A DNA stretch of 64,000 nucleotides from Gemmatimonadaceae bacterium. Lineage in GTDB: Bacteria > Gemmatimonadota > Gemmatimonadetes > Gemmatimonadales > Gemmatimonadaceae. The stretch spans positions 1 through 64,000 of the forward strand of contig JANYIN010000102.1 in the NCBI GenBank assembly GCA_025362035.1, written 5' to 3'. The notes beneath the pieces are model-generated. The model saw only the letters and a program-made list of their open reading frames with translations. It did not search any database and had not been told where the DNA came from. Below are positions 9,080-18,920 of the stretch, piece after piece (position 1 is the stretch's first letter; every line of letters begins with the position of its first letter). The position numbers were made by a program, and so were the translations under genes.

Positions 9080-9970
9080 ATGATACGAAGCATGACGGGA
9101 TTCGGCGCGGCCGACGGCGAGATTGCGGGGAGTCGCGTGAGCGTGGAAGTGCGCTCCGTGAACCACCGCTTCTTCAGTCCGTCCATCAAGCTGCCCGGCG
9201 CGCTGCAGCGATGGGAAGGCGAGGTGCGAGACGCCATGCGCCGCCGCGTCACTCGCGGACACGTCACGCTCTCTGCCCGCTTCGAGCGCGACGATACCGC
9301 GGACGGCACCCTAACACCGGTGGATGAGGGACGCTTTGCGGCGTACGTAACGCAGCTCAGGTCGCTCCAGGAACGGTACGCGCTAGGCGACGTGCTGGAC
9401 TTGGGCACCATTCTCCGCATGCCCAACGTGTTCGTTGCGAGCGCGGCGCGTGAGGAGCTCTCCGCCGAGGCGGCGGTTCAACTGGTGACCATCGTGGATG
9501 GCGCGGTGGACGCGCTGTTGGCCATGCGGTCGGTTGAAGGAGGGCGGCTCGTGGTTTACCTGGATGAGCGGCTCGCCGTCATCGAGTCGGCGCTGACTCG
9601 CATCGCCGCTCGGGCCCCCGACCGCGTGATCGAGCAGCGCGACCGCCTGCGAAACGCGGTGCGCGAGCTGACCGATGGACTGGCCGTAGACGAAACGCGC
9701 CTCGCGCAGGAGATCGCCCTCCTGGCCGACCGCCTCGACGTGCAGGAAGAGCTGTCGCGCTTTCGCGCTCACATCCTCGCGTTTCGGTCGGCGCTCGACT
9801 CTCCCCAGCCGGACGGCGTGGGCAAGCGCCTCGGCTTCCTGCTGCAGGAGATGCTCCGAGAGGCGAACACCACGGGCAGCAAGGGCAACGACGCCGGCAT
9901 CGTCGCGGACGTCCTGCTGGTCAAGGAGGAATTAGAACGCATTCGGGAACAGGTTGAAAACCTGGAATGA
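9080..9970 (+). CDS. yicC: YicC family protein
   Basis: MIRSMTGFGAADG N-terminus and C-terminal GKRLGFLLQEMLREANTTGSK motif. Confidence 0.93.
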   Translation: MIRSMTGFGAADGEIAGSRVSVEVRSVNHRFFSPSIKLPGALQRWEGEVRDAMRRRVTRGHVTLSARFERDDTADGTLTPVDEGRFAAYVTQLRSLQERYALGDVLDLGTILRMPNVFVASAAREELSAEAAVQLVTIVDGAVDALLAMRSVEGGRLVVYLDERLAVIESALTRIAARAPDRVIEQRDRLRNAVRELTDGLAVDETRLAQEIALLADRLDVQEELSRFRAHILAFRSALDSPQPDGVGKRLGFLLQEMLREANTTGSKGNDAGIVADVLLVKEELERIREQVENLE

Positions 9971-10608
9971 GTCCGTTTCCGGTCATTCTCAGCGCTCCCA
10001 GCGGGGGCGGCAAGACCACCATCGCCAAGGCGCTGCTGGCCCGTCGCTCCGACCTGGGCTATTCCGTTTCCTGTACCACCAGGTCGCCCCGACCAGACGA
10101 AATCGCGGGACGTGACTATTATTTCATGAGTCGCGCGGAGTTCCTGGCTGAACGGGGGCGCGGGGCGTTCGCCGAATCCGCGGAAGTCCACGGCAACCTG
10201 TACGGCACGCTTCGCCGAGAAGTCGAGCGGGTCCTTGGTGGCGGGCGTCACGTCGTCATGGACATCGACGTGCAGGGCGCCGTCCAGTTCGTACGTGCAT
10301 TTCCGCAGTCCGTGACCATCTTTATCCTTCCGCCGTCGGCGGAAATACTGTTGGGGCGTCTTCGATCCCGGCAGACGGAGAGTCCGGCGCAACTTGCGGC
10401 GCGACTGCAATCGGCGCTGCAGGAGCTGCAACAGGTGGACGAGTACGAGTACGTGGTCGTGAACGACGACCTGGAGCGCGCCATCGCGAGTGTCGCCTCC
10501 ATCGTCGATGCGGAGTTCGTGAGCCGCGAGCGGGTCAAGAATCTTCGCGAACAAGTCGCGCTGCTCATCGAGCGGCTCGAGCAGGAAATCGAGAACACCA
10601 CACCCTGA
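9967..10608 (+). CDS. gmk: Guanylate kinase
   Basis: P-loop SAPSGGGKTTI; SCTTRSPRPDEIAGRDYYF; downstream of yicC. Confidence 0.95.
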   Translation: MSPFPVILSAPSGGGKTTIAKALLARRSDLGYSVSCTTRSPRPDEIAGRDYYFMSRAEFLAERGRGAFAESAEVHGNLYGTLRREVERVLGGGRHVVMDIDVQGAVQFVRAFPQSVTIFILPPSAEILLGRLRSRQTESPAQLAARLQSALQELQQVDEYEYVVVNDDLERAIASVASIVDAEFVSRERVKNLREQVALLIERLEQEIENTTP

Positions 10609-10618
10609 TCAACGAGTC

Positions 10619-10828
10619 ATGCGAGTTTTCACACCGATCGAAATCGCCAATCACGCCGCCAACAAATATCTTGGCGTCCTCGTGGCGGCCAAGTACGCGC
10701 GCGCGCTCAACGAGTTCCCTGGCGGCTCCGCCTCACGCGACAAGAAGCTGACGACACGCTCGCTGGAGGAGCTGTCGCGCGGCGACATCAAGTATCGCGT
10801 CATCCCCCGCCGTCGTTCGGCCGAGTAG
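10619..10828 (+). CDS. rpoZ: DNA-directed RNA polymerase omega subunit
   Basis: Small ORF after gmk with omega-like KYLGVLVAAKYARALNE and TTRSLEELSRGDIKYRV. Confidence 0.85.
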   Translation: MRVFTPIEIANHAANKYLGVLVAAKYARALNEFPGGSASRDKKLTTRSLEELSRGDIKYRVIPRRRSAE

Positions 10829-10841
10829 GACACGTAGCCAG

Positions 10842-12098
10842 GTGCTGGAGCGCCTGGCTCAGGATACACCATTCGTGACCGCCACCGGCCTTCGGCCCTT
10901 TCAGGGGCGCCGCGTCCTGCTCGGCGTGTCCGGTGGCATTGCCAGCTACAAGACCGCGGGGCTCGCCCGCCTGCTCACGACAGCGGGCGCGGAGGTTGAC
11001 GTCGTGCTCACCCGCGCCGCCACGGAATTCATCGGCGCGGTCACGTTCGAGGCACTCACCGGACGCCCGGTGCACATCGGGCTGTTCACGCCCGGTCGGA
11101 CGCTCGATCACATCAAACTCGCGCGCGATGCCGATGTGGTGGTCGTGGCGCCCGCGACGGCCGATTTCATGGCCCGTGCCGCGATGGGTCTCGCCGATGA
11201 CCTGCTCACCGCCTGCCTGCTGGCGACGGAATCGCCGGTGCTGCTCGTGGCGGCGATGAACGACCGCATGTGGGCCCACGCGCAAACCCAGGCGAACGCC
11301 GATCACCTGCGCGGCCTGGGCTATCGATTGCTCGAGCCGGAGGAGGGATTGCTCGCCGCCGGAGAAGGCAGTGGCCCAGGCCGCATGGCCGCACCGGATA
11401 CGATCCTCGCGCACGTCGGGCGGTTGCTCGAACCGGCGTCGTCCTTCGCCGGACGCACGGTGCTCGTCACCGCCGGTCCCACGCGCGAACAGATCGACCC
11501 GGTGCGGTTCCTCTCGAACTACAGCTCGGGAAAGATGGGTGTCGCGATCGCCGCCGCGGCGTGGCGGCGCGGCGCGAAGGTCAGCCTCGTGGCCGGCCCC
11601 ATCACCGTCCCGGTCCCGGTCGGCGTCGAGCACGTGTTCGTGCAGTCCACCACGGAAATGCGCGATGCGGTCGCGGGTCGCGTCGGAACCGCCGACGTGC
11701 TGGTGATGAGCGCGGCGCCGGCCGACTACCAGCCGGCCGCTCCCTCGGCGAACAAGCTGAAGAAGACGGGTTCCGCGCGCGAACTCGAGCTGCGCGAAAC
11801 GCCGGACATCCTCGTCACCACGCGGGCAAGCCGGAAGCCCGGAGCAGTCGTGGTCGGATTCGCATTGGAAACGGATGACCTCCTCGCTAATGCCAAGCGA
11901 AAGCTGGACGCGAAGGGGCTGGATCTCGTCATCCTGAATGCGGCGAACGAGCCTGGAGCCGGATTCGGTGTCGACACCAATCGGGTGACCATCGTGCAGC
12001 GCGGCGCCCCCGAACCGGAGCAGCTGCCGCTGCTCGACAAGCGCGCGGTGGCGGATGCCATTCTCGATCGCGTGGAGGCGCTGATCAATGGACGCTAA
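10842..12098 (+). CDS. coaBC: Bifunctional phosphopantothenoylcysteine decarboxylase/phosphopantothenate-cysteine ligase
   Basis: GVSGGIASYKTAGLARLL; AAMNDRMW; TAGPTREQIDPVRFLSNYSSGKMG. Confidence 0.95.
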   Translation: MLERLAQDTPFVTATGLRPFQGRRVLLGVSGGIASYKTAGLARLLTTAGAEVDVVLTRAATEFIGAVTFEALTGRPVHIGLFTPGRTLDHIKLARDADVVVVAPATADFMARAAMGLADDLLTACLLATESPVLLVAAMNDRMWAHAQTQANADHLRGLGYRLLEPEEGLLAAGEGSGPGRMAAPDTILAHVGRLLEPASSFAGRTVLVTAGPTREQIDPVRFLSNYSSGKMGVAIAAAAWRRGAKVSLVAGPITVPVPVGVEHVFVQSTTEMRDAVAGRVGTADVLVMSAAPADYQPAAPSANKLKKTGSARELELRETPDILVTTRASRKPGAVVVGFALETDDLLANAKRKLDAKGLDLVILNAANEPGAGFGVDTNRVTIVQRGAPEPEQLPLLDKRAVADAILDRVEALINGR

Positions 12099-13038
12099 CG
12101 ACGCGCTGCGCCGCTACCTCGAGCAGCGTCGCGAGCTGGGAGAAAGCGAGCTCGTTCTTGACTCGCTGAGTGTCGAGGACGCGATGAAGCTGCTTGGCGC
12201 CGCGAAAGGCATGGAGAAGGCGGACGCGCCCACCATGGCAGATTGGCGTGGCGCCGTGCGCGCCGCCGGGGGCGCACCGGAAGCGCGGCCCTCGGGGGCC
12301 GTGCCAGTCGTCAAGCCGGCCGAGCCCAAGCCGGTGGCCTCGCCACGGTACTCCATCGATCAGCCGCCCGATGCGGTTGCCTCGCACGCCTCGTCGCCGC
12401 TGGAGGACATCCCAGCCGGGCTCACCATCGTGCGCACCAACCGCGCGCTTTTCGCCGACCCAGCCTTCCGGATCGACAGTCTCCTCGCGATGGCCGAGAC
12501 GATCGCAGCGTGCACTCGCTGTCCGCTGTCTGCCACGGCAACGAATCCCGTGCCGGGGGCCGGAAACCCCGACGCCAATTTCATGGTGGTCGGCGAAGCA
12601 CCGGGCGCCAGCGAGGACGAGCAGGGCGTCCCGTTCGTCGGACAGGCCGGCCAGCTGTTGACGAAGATCCTTGGGGCCATCAACCTCACTCGTGACGATG
12701 TCTTCATCGCGAACGTCCTCAAACATCGACCCCCGGGCAATCGGAATCCGATGCCGGATGAGGTGACTGCTTGCTCGCCCTACCTCGTTCGACAGATTGA
12801 GCTGGTCAAACCAAAGGTCATTCTTGCGCTCGGCACCTTTGCGGCGCAGACCCTTCTGGAAACGAAGCTCACGATTGGAAAGCTCCGCGGGCAGATTCAT
12901 AGCTACTATGGCGTACCGCTCGTCGTGACCTATCACCCCGCCGCGCTCCTCCGGAATCCATCCTGGAAGCGTCCTACCTGGGAAGACGTTCAGCTTGCCC
13001 GACGAATACTCGATCGCACCGTCGCCCCAGGGGCGTGA
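12088..13038 (+). CDS. Family 4 uracil-DNA glycosylase
   Basis: CTRCPLS, GEAPGASEDEQGVPFVGQAGQLL, KHRPPGNRNP, TYHPAALLRNP; long N-terminal extension. Confidence 0.92.
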   Translation: MDANDALRRYLEQRRELGESELVLDSLSVEDAMKLLGAAKGMEKADAPTMADWRGAVRAAGGAPEARPSGAVPVVKPAEPKPVASPRYSIDQPPDAVASHASSPLEDIPAGLTIVRTNRALFADPAFRIDSLLAMAETIAACTRCPLSATATNPVPGAGNPDANFMVVGEAPGASEDEQGVPFVGQAGQLLTKILGAINLTRDDVFIANVLKHRPPGNRNPMPDEVTACSPYLVRQIELVKPKVILALGTFAAQTLLETKLTIGKLRGQIHSYYGVPLVVTYHPAALLRNPSWKRPTWEDVQLARRILDRTVAPGA

Positions 13039-14458
13039 TCCATACCGCGATCGGCGTCCTCCCTATTCGGAAGACGCCGAGCAAGCCGTGCTCGCCGCGA
13101 TGCTGATCGATCAGGACGCGGTCATGCGCGCCGTGGAAGTCGTGGACGACACCATGTTCTACGCCGAGAAGCATCGTCGCCTGTTCCGCGCGATGATGTC
13201 GATCACCGAACGTGGCAGCGTGGTGGACCCCCTCACGCTCGCCGACGAGCTTGCGCGCAAGGGTGATCTTGAGGGCGCCGGCGGCAAGGACTATATCGGC
13301 TTCCTGGTGGACGCGGTGCCCACCGCGGCGAACGTCGAGTATCACGCGAAGATCGTGAAGGAGAAGGCGCTCCTCCGGCGCCTGATCGAGGCGTCCACGC
13401 AGATCGTGAGCGAAGCGTTCAGTGGCGGGCGCACCGCCGACGAGCTGCTGGACTACGCCGAACAAAGCATCTTCCAGGTTGCACAGCAACGGACGTCGGA
13501 AGGATTCTCCCGCATCAAGGAGCTCCTCTGGCCGACCATGGAGCGCATCGAGGCCATCCACGCCGGTGGCGAGGCCATCACCGGCGTGGCAAGCGGCTTT
13601 GGCGATCTCGACGAACTGACGTCGGGCTTCCAGCCGTCCGATCTGATCATCATCGCCGCCCGTCCGTCCATGGGTAAGACGGCCTTTGTGCTCAACATGG
13701 CACAGTACGCCGCGATCGAGAAGGAAAAGAAGGTCGCGTTCTTCTCCCTGGAGATGAGCAAGGAGTCGCTCGTGCAGCGCATGCTCACGTCCGAGGCGCG
13801 GATCGACGCGCAGAAGCTCCGGAAGGGCATGCTGCGTGACGACGACTTTCCGCGGCTCGCGCGCGCGGCGGGCATCCTGACGCATGCGCCCATCTGGATC
13901 GACGACACCGCCGGCATCACGCTGCTGGAGATGCGCTCCAAGTCGCGGCGCCTGAAGGCGGATCAGGGACTCGACATGATCGTCGTGGACTACCTGCAGC
14001 TCATGCAGGGCCCGGCCAACAGCGAGAGCCGGCAGCAGGAAGTCTCGCAGATCTCTCGCGGCCTCAAGGCACTGGCCAAAGAGCTGAAAGTGCCTGTGCT
14101 CGCGCTGTCGCAACTGTCGCGCGCGCCGGAACAGCGCGCCGGCGACAGTAAGCGGCCGCAGTTGTCCGACCTGCGAGAGTCCGGCGCCATCGAGCAGGAC
14201 GCCGATCTCATCATGTTCATCTATCGGCCGGAAGTCTACGATGGCCCCACGGACAAGGACGGCAACTCGCTGGAAGGCCGCGCCGAGATCATCATCGGCA
14301 AGCAGCGTAACGGTCCGATCGGATTCGTGAATCTGTTCTTCCACAAGAACTACACGCGCTTCGAGAACTTCTCCGGTCGCGCGCCGAGCGGGCCGTCGGG
14401 CGGCGGACAGGAAGCGGGACGCATCGGACCGGGCGGACAGGAGCGACGCGCCGGCTGA
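12995..14458 (+). CDS. dnaB: Replicative DNA helicase
   Basis: N-domain PPYSEDAEQAVLAAMLID; Walker A ARPSMGKTAF; DYLQLM; QLSRAPEQR. TTG start overlaps the udg 3' end. Confidence 0.95.
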   Translation: MPDEYSIAPSPQGRDPYRDRRPPYSEDAEQAVLAAMLIDQDAVMRAVEVVDDTMFYAEKHRRLFRAMMSITERGSVVDPLTLADELARKGDLEGAGGKDYIGFLVDAVPTAANVEYHAKIVKEKALLRRLIEASTQIVSEAFSGGRTADELLDYAEQSIFQVAQQRTSEGFSRIKELLWPTMERIEAIHAGGEAITGVASGFGDLDELTSGFQPSDLIIIAARPSMGKTAFVLNMAQYAAIEKEKKVAFFSLEMSKESLVQRMLTSEARIDAQKLRKGMLRDDDFPRLARAAGILTHAPIWIDDTAGITLLEMRSKSRRLKADQGLDMIVVDYLQLMQGPANSESRQQEVSQISRGLKALAKELKVPVLALSQLSRAPEQRAGDSKRPQLSDLRESGAIEQDADLIMFIYRPEVYDGPTDKDGNSLEGRAEIIIGKQRNGPIGFVNLFFHKNYTRFENFSGRAPSGPSGGGQEAGRIGPGGQERRAG

Positions 14459-14549
14459 TGCACGGTCGTACGTCGCGCGGAACGCCGCGACGCGAATCGC
14501 TTCAGCGCACGCGCCGCCGCCGGCCACATCCCTGCATTATTTTCCCGGC

Positions 14550-15944
14550 ATGAGCTCCAGGTCCAAGAGCACGTTTCGCTGTACGGAGTGCGGCGCCGAT
14601 CACCCCAAATGGGCCGGTCGCTGCGACGCGTGCGGCGCGTGGAACTCGCTCGCCGAAGAGATGGCGGCAAAGACGGTGCCCACCGGCGGCGCCAGTCGCC
14701 GCGCGGGTGGGGCCTTGTCGCTCGCCGCGGGCGGCAGCGTCGCACTCACGCCGCGGCTGCGCGACGTGGACGGCTCCCACGCGCGCCGGTGGACGACGGG
14801 CATCGACGAATTCGACTTCGTCCTCGGCGGCGGCATCGTGCCCGGTTCCATGGTCCTCATCGGCGGCGAACCTGGCATCGGCAAGTCCACTCTCCTACTC
14901 CAAGTCGCTGCCAGGCTCCAGGCGGGCGGACACTCCACTCTGTACGCCTCCGGCGAAGAGAGCGCACTCCAGATCAAGCTCCGCGCCGACCGCCTGCTGG
15001 AAGACGCGGGCGACGTGAGTCTTCTGAGCGAGACGAACCTGGAAACGGTGCTCACGACCGCTGCATCCGTGTCGCCCGCCGTGCTGGTGGTGGACTCGAT
15101 TCAGACGGTGTTCACGAACGATCTCGACGGCGCGCCCGGCAATGTGGGTCAGGTGCGCGAATGTGCCGCGCGGCTCATGCGCTTCGCGAAGGAGAGTGGC
15201 ACGGCGGTGTTCGTGGTCGGGCATGTCACCAAGGGCGGCGGCATCGCCGGTCCAAAGACGCTGGAACACATCGTGGACACGGTCCTCTACTTCGAAGGCG
15301 AGAACTCCATCGACCACCGCGTACTCCGCGCGACCAAGAACCGCTTCGGCAGCGTGGATGAGATTGGCGTTTTCCGCATGGCGCAGGACGGTCTGGTTCC
15401 CGTCGCGAACCCCTCCGAACTTTTTCTCGGCGATCGCTCGATGCACGCGTCGGGCAGCGCGGTTACGGCGCTCATCGAAGGATCGCGGCCCATCCTCATC
15501 GAGATCCAGGCCCTGGCGGCCAAGGCCGGCTTCGGCACGCCGCAGCGAGTGGCCACCGGATACGACGGGCGGCGGTTGGCGCTGCTGCTCGCGGTGCTCG
15601 ACAAGCGCGCCGGATTGTCCTTCGGACTGCTCGATGTCTTTCTGAACGTCGTGGGTGGCATGCGGCTGCACGAGCCCGCGGGAGATCTCGCCGTGGCGGT
15701 CGCGCTGGCATCCAGCGTGTACGACCGTGCGCTCTCGCACGACGCGGTGTTCGTCGGCGAAGTCGGGCTCGGCGGCGAGATTCGCCCCGTGTCGCAGGCC
15801 GAACGCCGGCTGTCGGAAGCGGCGAACATGGGAATGACCACCGCCTACCTGGCGGAGCGCGCCGTGCCCGCGCGGGTGCCAAAGGGACTGCGCGCCATCG
15901 GCGTGCGCACCATCGCCGATCTGTTCGAACGGGTATTCACGTGA
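14550..15944 (+). CDS. radA: DNA repair protein RadA
   Basis: C4 zinc finger CTECGADHPKWAGRCDACGAW; Walker A GGEPGIGKSTLLLQ; KNRFGS motif. Confidence 0.96.
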   Translation: MSSRSKSTFRCTECGADHPKWAGRCDACGAWNSLAEEMAAKTVPTGGASRRAGGALSLAAGGSVALTPRLRDVDGSHARRWTTGIDEFDFVLGGGIVPGSMVLIGGEPGIGKSTLLLQVAARLQAGGHSTLYASGEESALQIKLRADRLLEDAGDVSLLSETNLETVLTTAASVSPAVLVVDSIQTVFTNDLDGAPGNVGQVRECAARLMRFAKESGTAVFVVGHVTKGGGIAGPKTLEHIVDTVLYFEGENSIDHRVLRATKNRFGSVDEIGVFRMAQDGLVPVANPSELFLGDRSMHASGSAVTALIEGSRPILIEIQALAAKAGFGTPQRVATGYDGRRLALLLAVLDKRAGLSFGLLDVFLNVVGGMRLHEPAGDLAVAVALASSVYDRALSHDAVFVGEVGLGGEIRPVSQAERRLSEAANMGMTTAYLAERAVPARVPKGLRAIGVRTIADLFERVFT

Positions 15945-16648
15945 CCGGATTCATTTCGACTGTGCGCGACGTCGGCGTCGTCATCGTCGCCGGGGGCAGC
16001 GGCTCGCGGGTGGGCGGCAAGGAACTGAAGCAGTTCCGCTGGGTCGCCGGCAAACCCATGTTGCTGCACAGCGTCCAGACGTTCATGGCGCGGCAAGACG
16101 TCGGCATGGTCGTGTGCGTACTGCCGCGGGAGTATGCGGGCGATCCTCCGCCGTGGCTTTTCCAGTGCGACGTCGATCGCTTACTGGTGTCCGTGGGCGG
16201 GCGGACACGGAGCGAGAGCGTCGGGAATGGATTGGACGACCTGCCGGACGACGCGGAGATCGTGCTCGTTCACGACGCCGCGCGTCCGCTGGTGGACGCC
16301 GCCACCATCGATCGGGTGGTGACGTCGGTGCGCGGCGGCGTGTGCACCATCGCCGCACTGCCCGTGGTGGACACTCTCAAGCAAGTCTCGGCGGACGGCA
16401 ACGTCGTGCGTACGGTGAGCAGGGAGTTCCTCTGGCGCGCGCAGACGCCGCAAGGGTTCCCGCGGCGCGTTCTTGTGGACGCCCATCGTCAGGCGCGCGT
16501 AGAACGCATCGATGCCACCGACGATGCCGCGTTGTGCGAGCGTCTGGGCATCCCCGTGCGCGTGGTGCGCGGCACTGAGCGCGCGCTGAAGGTCACCGAC
16601 GAGGGAGACTTTGCGCGCGTGGGCGCGATGTATGGAGTACCGGAATGA
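15941..16648 (+). CDS. ispD: 2-C-methyl-D-erythritol 4-phosphate cytidylyltransferase
   Basis: IVAGGSGSRVGG...KQF; VLVHDAARPLV; RAQTPQGFP. Confidence 0.93.
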   Translation: MTGFISTVRDVGVVIVAGGSGSRVGGKELKQFRWVAGKPMLLHSVQTFMARQDVGMVVCVLPREYAGDPPPWLFQCDVDRLLVSVGGRTRSESVGNGLDDLPDDAEIVLVHDAARPLVDAATIDRVVTSVRGGVCTIAALPVVDTLKQVSADGNVVRTVSREFLWRAQTPQGFPRRVLVDAHRQARVERIDATDDAALCERLGIPVRVVRGTERALKVTDEGDFARVGAMYGVPE

Positions 16649-17316
16649 CAGGCAGTCCGCTGGCCATTCCGTTCTGGTCTGAGCCCGAGATCGCCGCGGC
16701 CATGCGCCAGGCACTGGAGCAGATGGAAATGCGTCGCGTGCTCGCCTATCCGACCGAAACGGTGTATGGGTTCGGCGGCGCCATTGATCGTGATTCCGTG
16801 GACGCGTTGGTGCGTCTCAAAGGACGCCCGAAGGGAAAGCCGTTCCTCCTGCTGATCGCCGGCAGCGAAATGCTGGCCAAGCTCGATCTTCGCCTCCCCA
16901 GCTATGCCACCAACCTGGCGGCGCGGCACTGGCCAGGTCCGCTCACCCTTGTACTCTCCGGCGGTCGCCAGCGCGTCGTTGAGGCGTTGCGAGGCCCCGA
17001 GGGCGGGATCGCGGTCCGATGGACGTCCCACCCGGCGCTGCAACAACTTCTTCGAGCGCATGGCGACGCCATGACCTCCACGAGTGCCAACCGTCCCGGG
17101 GTTCCCCCCGCGACGTCTTCGCGCGAGATTCGAGAGCAGTGGGGCGACGCCATCGCGCGCGGCACGTTGCGTGTGCTGGACGGTGGAATGCTTCGGCCTT
17201 CTCCGCCGTCCACCGTTGTGGATTGTACCGGCCGAGCCCCGCGCGTCATTCGTCCCGGCGCCATTCCGGCAGCGGTGCTCCGGGAAACCGCGCCACGCCT
17301 CATCGGAAACACGTGA
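16645..17316 (+). CDS. L-threonylcarbamoyladenylate synthase (Sua5/YrdC/YwlC)
   Basis: LAYPTETVYGFGG; KGRPKGKPF; TSTSANRPG. Confidence 0.92.
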   Translation: MTGSPLAIPFWSEPEIAAAMRQALEQMEMRRVLAYPTETVYGFGGAIDRDSVDALVRLKGRPKGKPFLLLIAGSEMLAKLDLRLPSYATNLAARHWPGPLTLVLSGGRQRVVEALRGPEGGIAVRWTSHPALQQLLRAHGDAMTSTSANRPGVPPATSSREIREQWGDAIARGTLRVLDGGMLRPSPPSTVVDCTGRAPRVIRPGAIPAAVLRETAPRLIGNT

Positions 17317-17320
17317 GTCC

Positions 17321-17791
17321 ATGAAGCTGCTGTTCGTGTGTACGGGCAACACCTGCCGCAGCCCGCTGGCGGAGGCGATCGCGCGCAAGCTCATCATCGA
17401 GCGCGGGCTGGTGGACATCGACGTCGCCAGCGCGGGCACCAGCGCATGGGACCGCGCCGCCGCGTCCGATGGTGCACTTCTGGTGGGACTCGAACGACGA
17501 CTCGACGTGGGCGGCCACAGCTCCCAGCAACTCACGCGGGCCCTCGTGGAGTCGAGTGATCTGATCTTCACGATGGGGCCGCATCACCTCGAACGCGCCG
17601 AGGCGCTCGGCGGCACGGGCAAGAGCTATTTGCTGACGGCGTATCCCGCCGCAGGCGCAGAAGGACGGGCCATCGCGGACCCCATGGGCGGTGAGCTCGA
17701 GGCCTATCGCACTGCCGCCGACGAACTCGAGGTCGAGATCCGTCGGGTGTTCGACACGCTGGCCGCGGAGCGCGTCCCCGACACGCCGTGA
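17321..17791 (+). CDS. Low-molecular-weight protein phosphatase (LMWPTP/arginine phosphatase family)
   Basis: LFVCTGNTCRSPLAEA P-loop (CX5R) and DP motif (IADPMGG). Confidence 0.93.
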   Translation: MKLLFVCTGNTCRSPLAEAIARKLIIERGLVDIDVASAGTSAWDRAAASDGALLVGLERRLDVGGHSSQQLTRALVESSDLIFTMGPHHLERAEALGGTGKSYLLTAYPAAGAEGRAIADPMGGELEAYRTAADELEVEIRRVFDTLAAERVPDTP

Positions 17792-18594
17792 TCGATCCCC
17801 CGTTGCGGCTGGTGCTGTTGGGACACCCGGTCTCGCACTCGATTTCTCCGCGTTTCCAGAACGCTGCCCTCCGCGCCGCGGGACTCCCCCTGAAGTACGA
17901 AGCGCTGGATGTGGCGCCCGCCGACCTCACTCGCGTCATGACCGAACTCGCGAGCGAGCGCGGAGCCGGCAACGTCACCATTCCCCACAAGGAGGCGCTG
18001 GCCGCGATGTGCGCGCGACTCACGCCGCTTGCCCACCGTGTCGGCGCCGTGAATGTGTTCTGGCACGAAGACGGACAGTTGGTTGGCGACAACAGCGATG
18101 TCGGCGGCGCCGAGGTGGTGTTGCGCGCGTTCCTCGGCGCGAAGTCGGCGGTGGTCGACATCACCCTGCTGGGCGCCGGCGGTAGCGCCGCGTCCATCCT
18201 CTGTGCGGCGGAGCGATGCGGGATTCGGCAGGTGCGCGTGTACAATCGCGATCCGTCGCGCGCACACCGACTGGCCGCGCGCTTTCCGGACATCGCCCGC
18301 GTGGCCCTCGCGATCGACGAGGCGCTGGCGGGCAGCGCGCTGGTAGTGAACGCCACGCCGGTGGGTCTGGTGGACGACCGCATGCCCGTGGACGTCGCAC
18401 AACTGCCCGATGGGTGCGGCGTGTTCGATCTCTGCTACCGCGCGAATGAAACAGCGTGGGTGCGGGCGTCCCGCGCCGCCGGACACTACGCCGCGGATGG
18501 CGAGGGAATGCTGCTGGAGCAGGGCGCCATCGCCTTCGAGCGGTGGTTTGGCATGGCGCCGAATCGCGGCGTCATGTGGAAGGCACTCCACTAG
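17788..18594 (+). CDS. aroE: Shikimate dehydrogenase
   Basis: LLGHPVSHSISPRFQNAAL; GAGNVTIPHKEAL; GAGGSAASI; NATPVGL. Confidence 0.95.
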   Translation: MIDPPLRLVLLGHPVSHSISPRFQNAALRAAGLPLKYEALDVAPADLTRVMTELASERGAGNVTIPHKEALAAMCARLTPLAHRVGAVNVFWHEDGQLVGDNSDVGGAEVVLRAFLGAKSAVVDITLLGAGGSAASILCAAERCGIRQVRVYNRDPSRAHRLAARFPDIARVALAIDEALAGSALVVNATPVGLVDDRMPVDVAQLPDGCGVFDLCYRANETAWVRASRAAGHYAADGEGMLLEQGAIAFERWFGMAPNRGVMWKALH

Positions 18595-18611
18595 GAAACC
18601 TCCGGACCGCG

Positions 18612-18920
18612 TCAGCCGCCGGCGATAGCGCCCACCACCAGGAACGGTTCAGCACCGCGCGCCACGGCATCAGGCAACGGCGCGTCGGGCTCCGCGTGCG
18701 ACAAGTCTTCTTCGCAGGCATAGAAGCGTACCAGCGCCCGACGCCGGCGCGTCGCGCCATCGCGCAGGGTTCCGCGCAGCATGGGATAGCGCGCCTCGAT
18801 CGTGTCGATCACGCTCGCCTGTGTTACCGGGCCCGCGATGTCAACGGTAATTTCGCCCGCCGCGCCGATCATGTCGCGCAACAGCGATGGCAGCAGCACG
18901 CGAACGCCAGGGCTACTCAT
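18612..18920 (-). CDS. MoaD/ThiS-like sulfur-carrier protein
   Basis: About 102 aa, ubiquitin-like pattern, ends in ...VVGAIAGG (C-terminal diglycine). Confidence 0.8.
   Translation of the reverse strand: MSSPGVRVLLPSLLRDMIGAAGEITVDIAGPVTQASVIDTIEARYPMLRGTLRDGATRRRRALVRFYACEEDLSHAEPDAPLPDAVARGAEPFLVVGAIAGG

Noticed and set aside
12974-14527. 517-aa minus-strand ORF opposite dnaB
   Set aside because: Same high-GC antisense artefact; dnaB motifs on the + strand are unambiguous.
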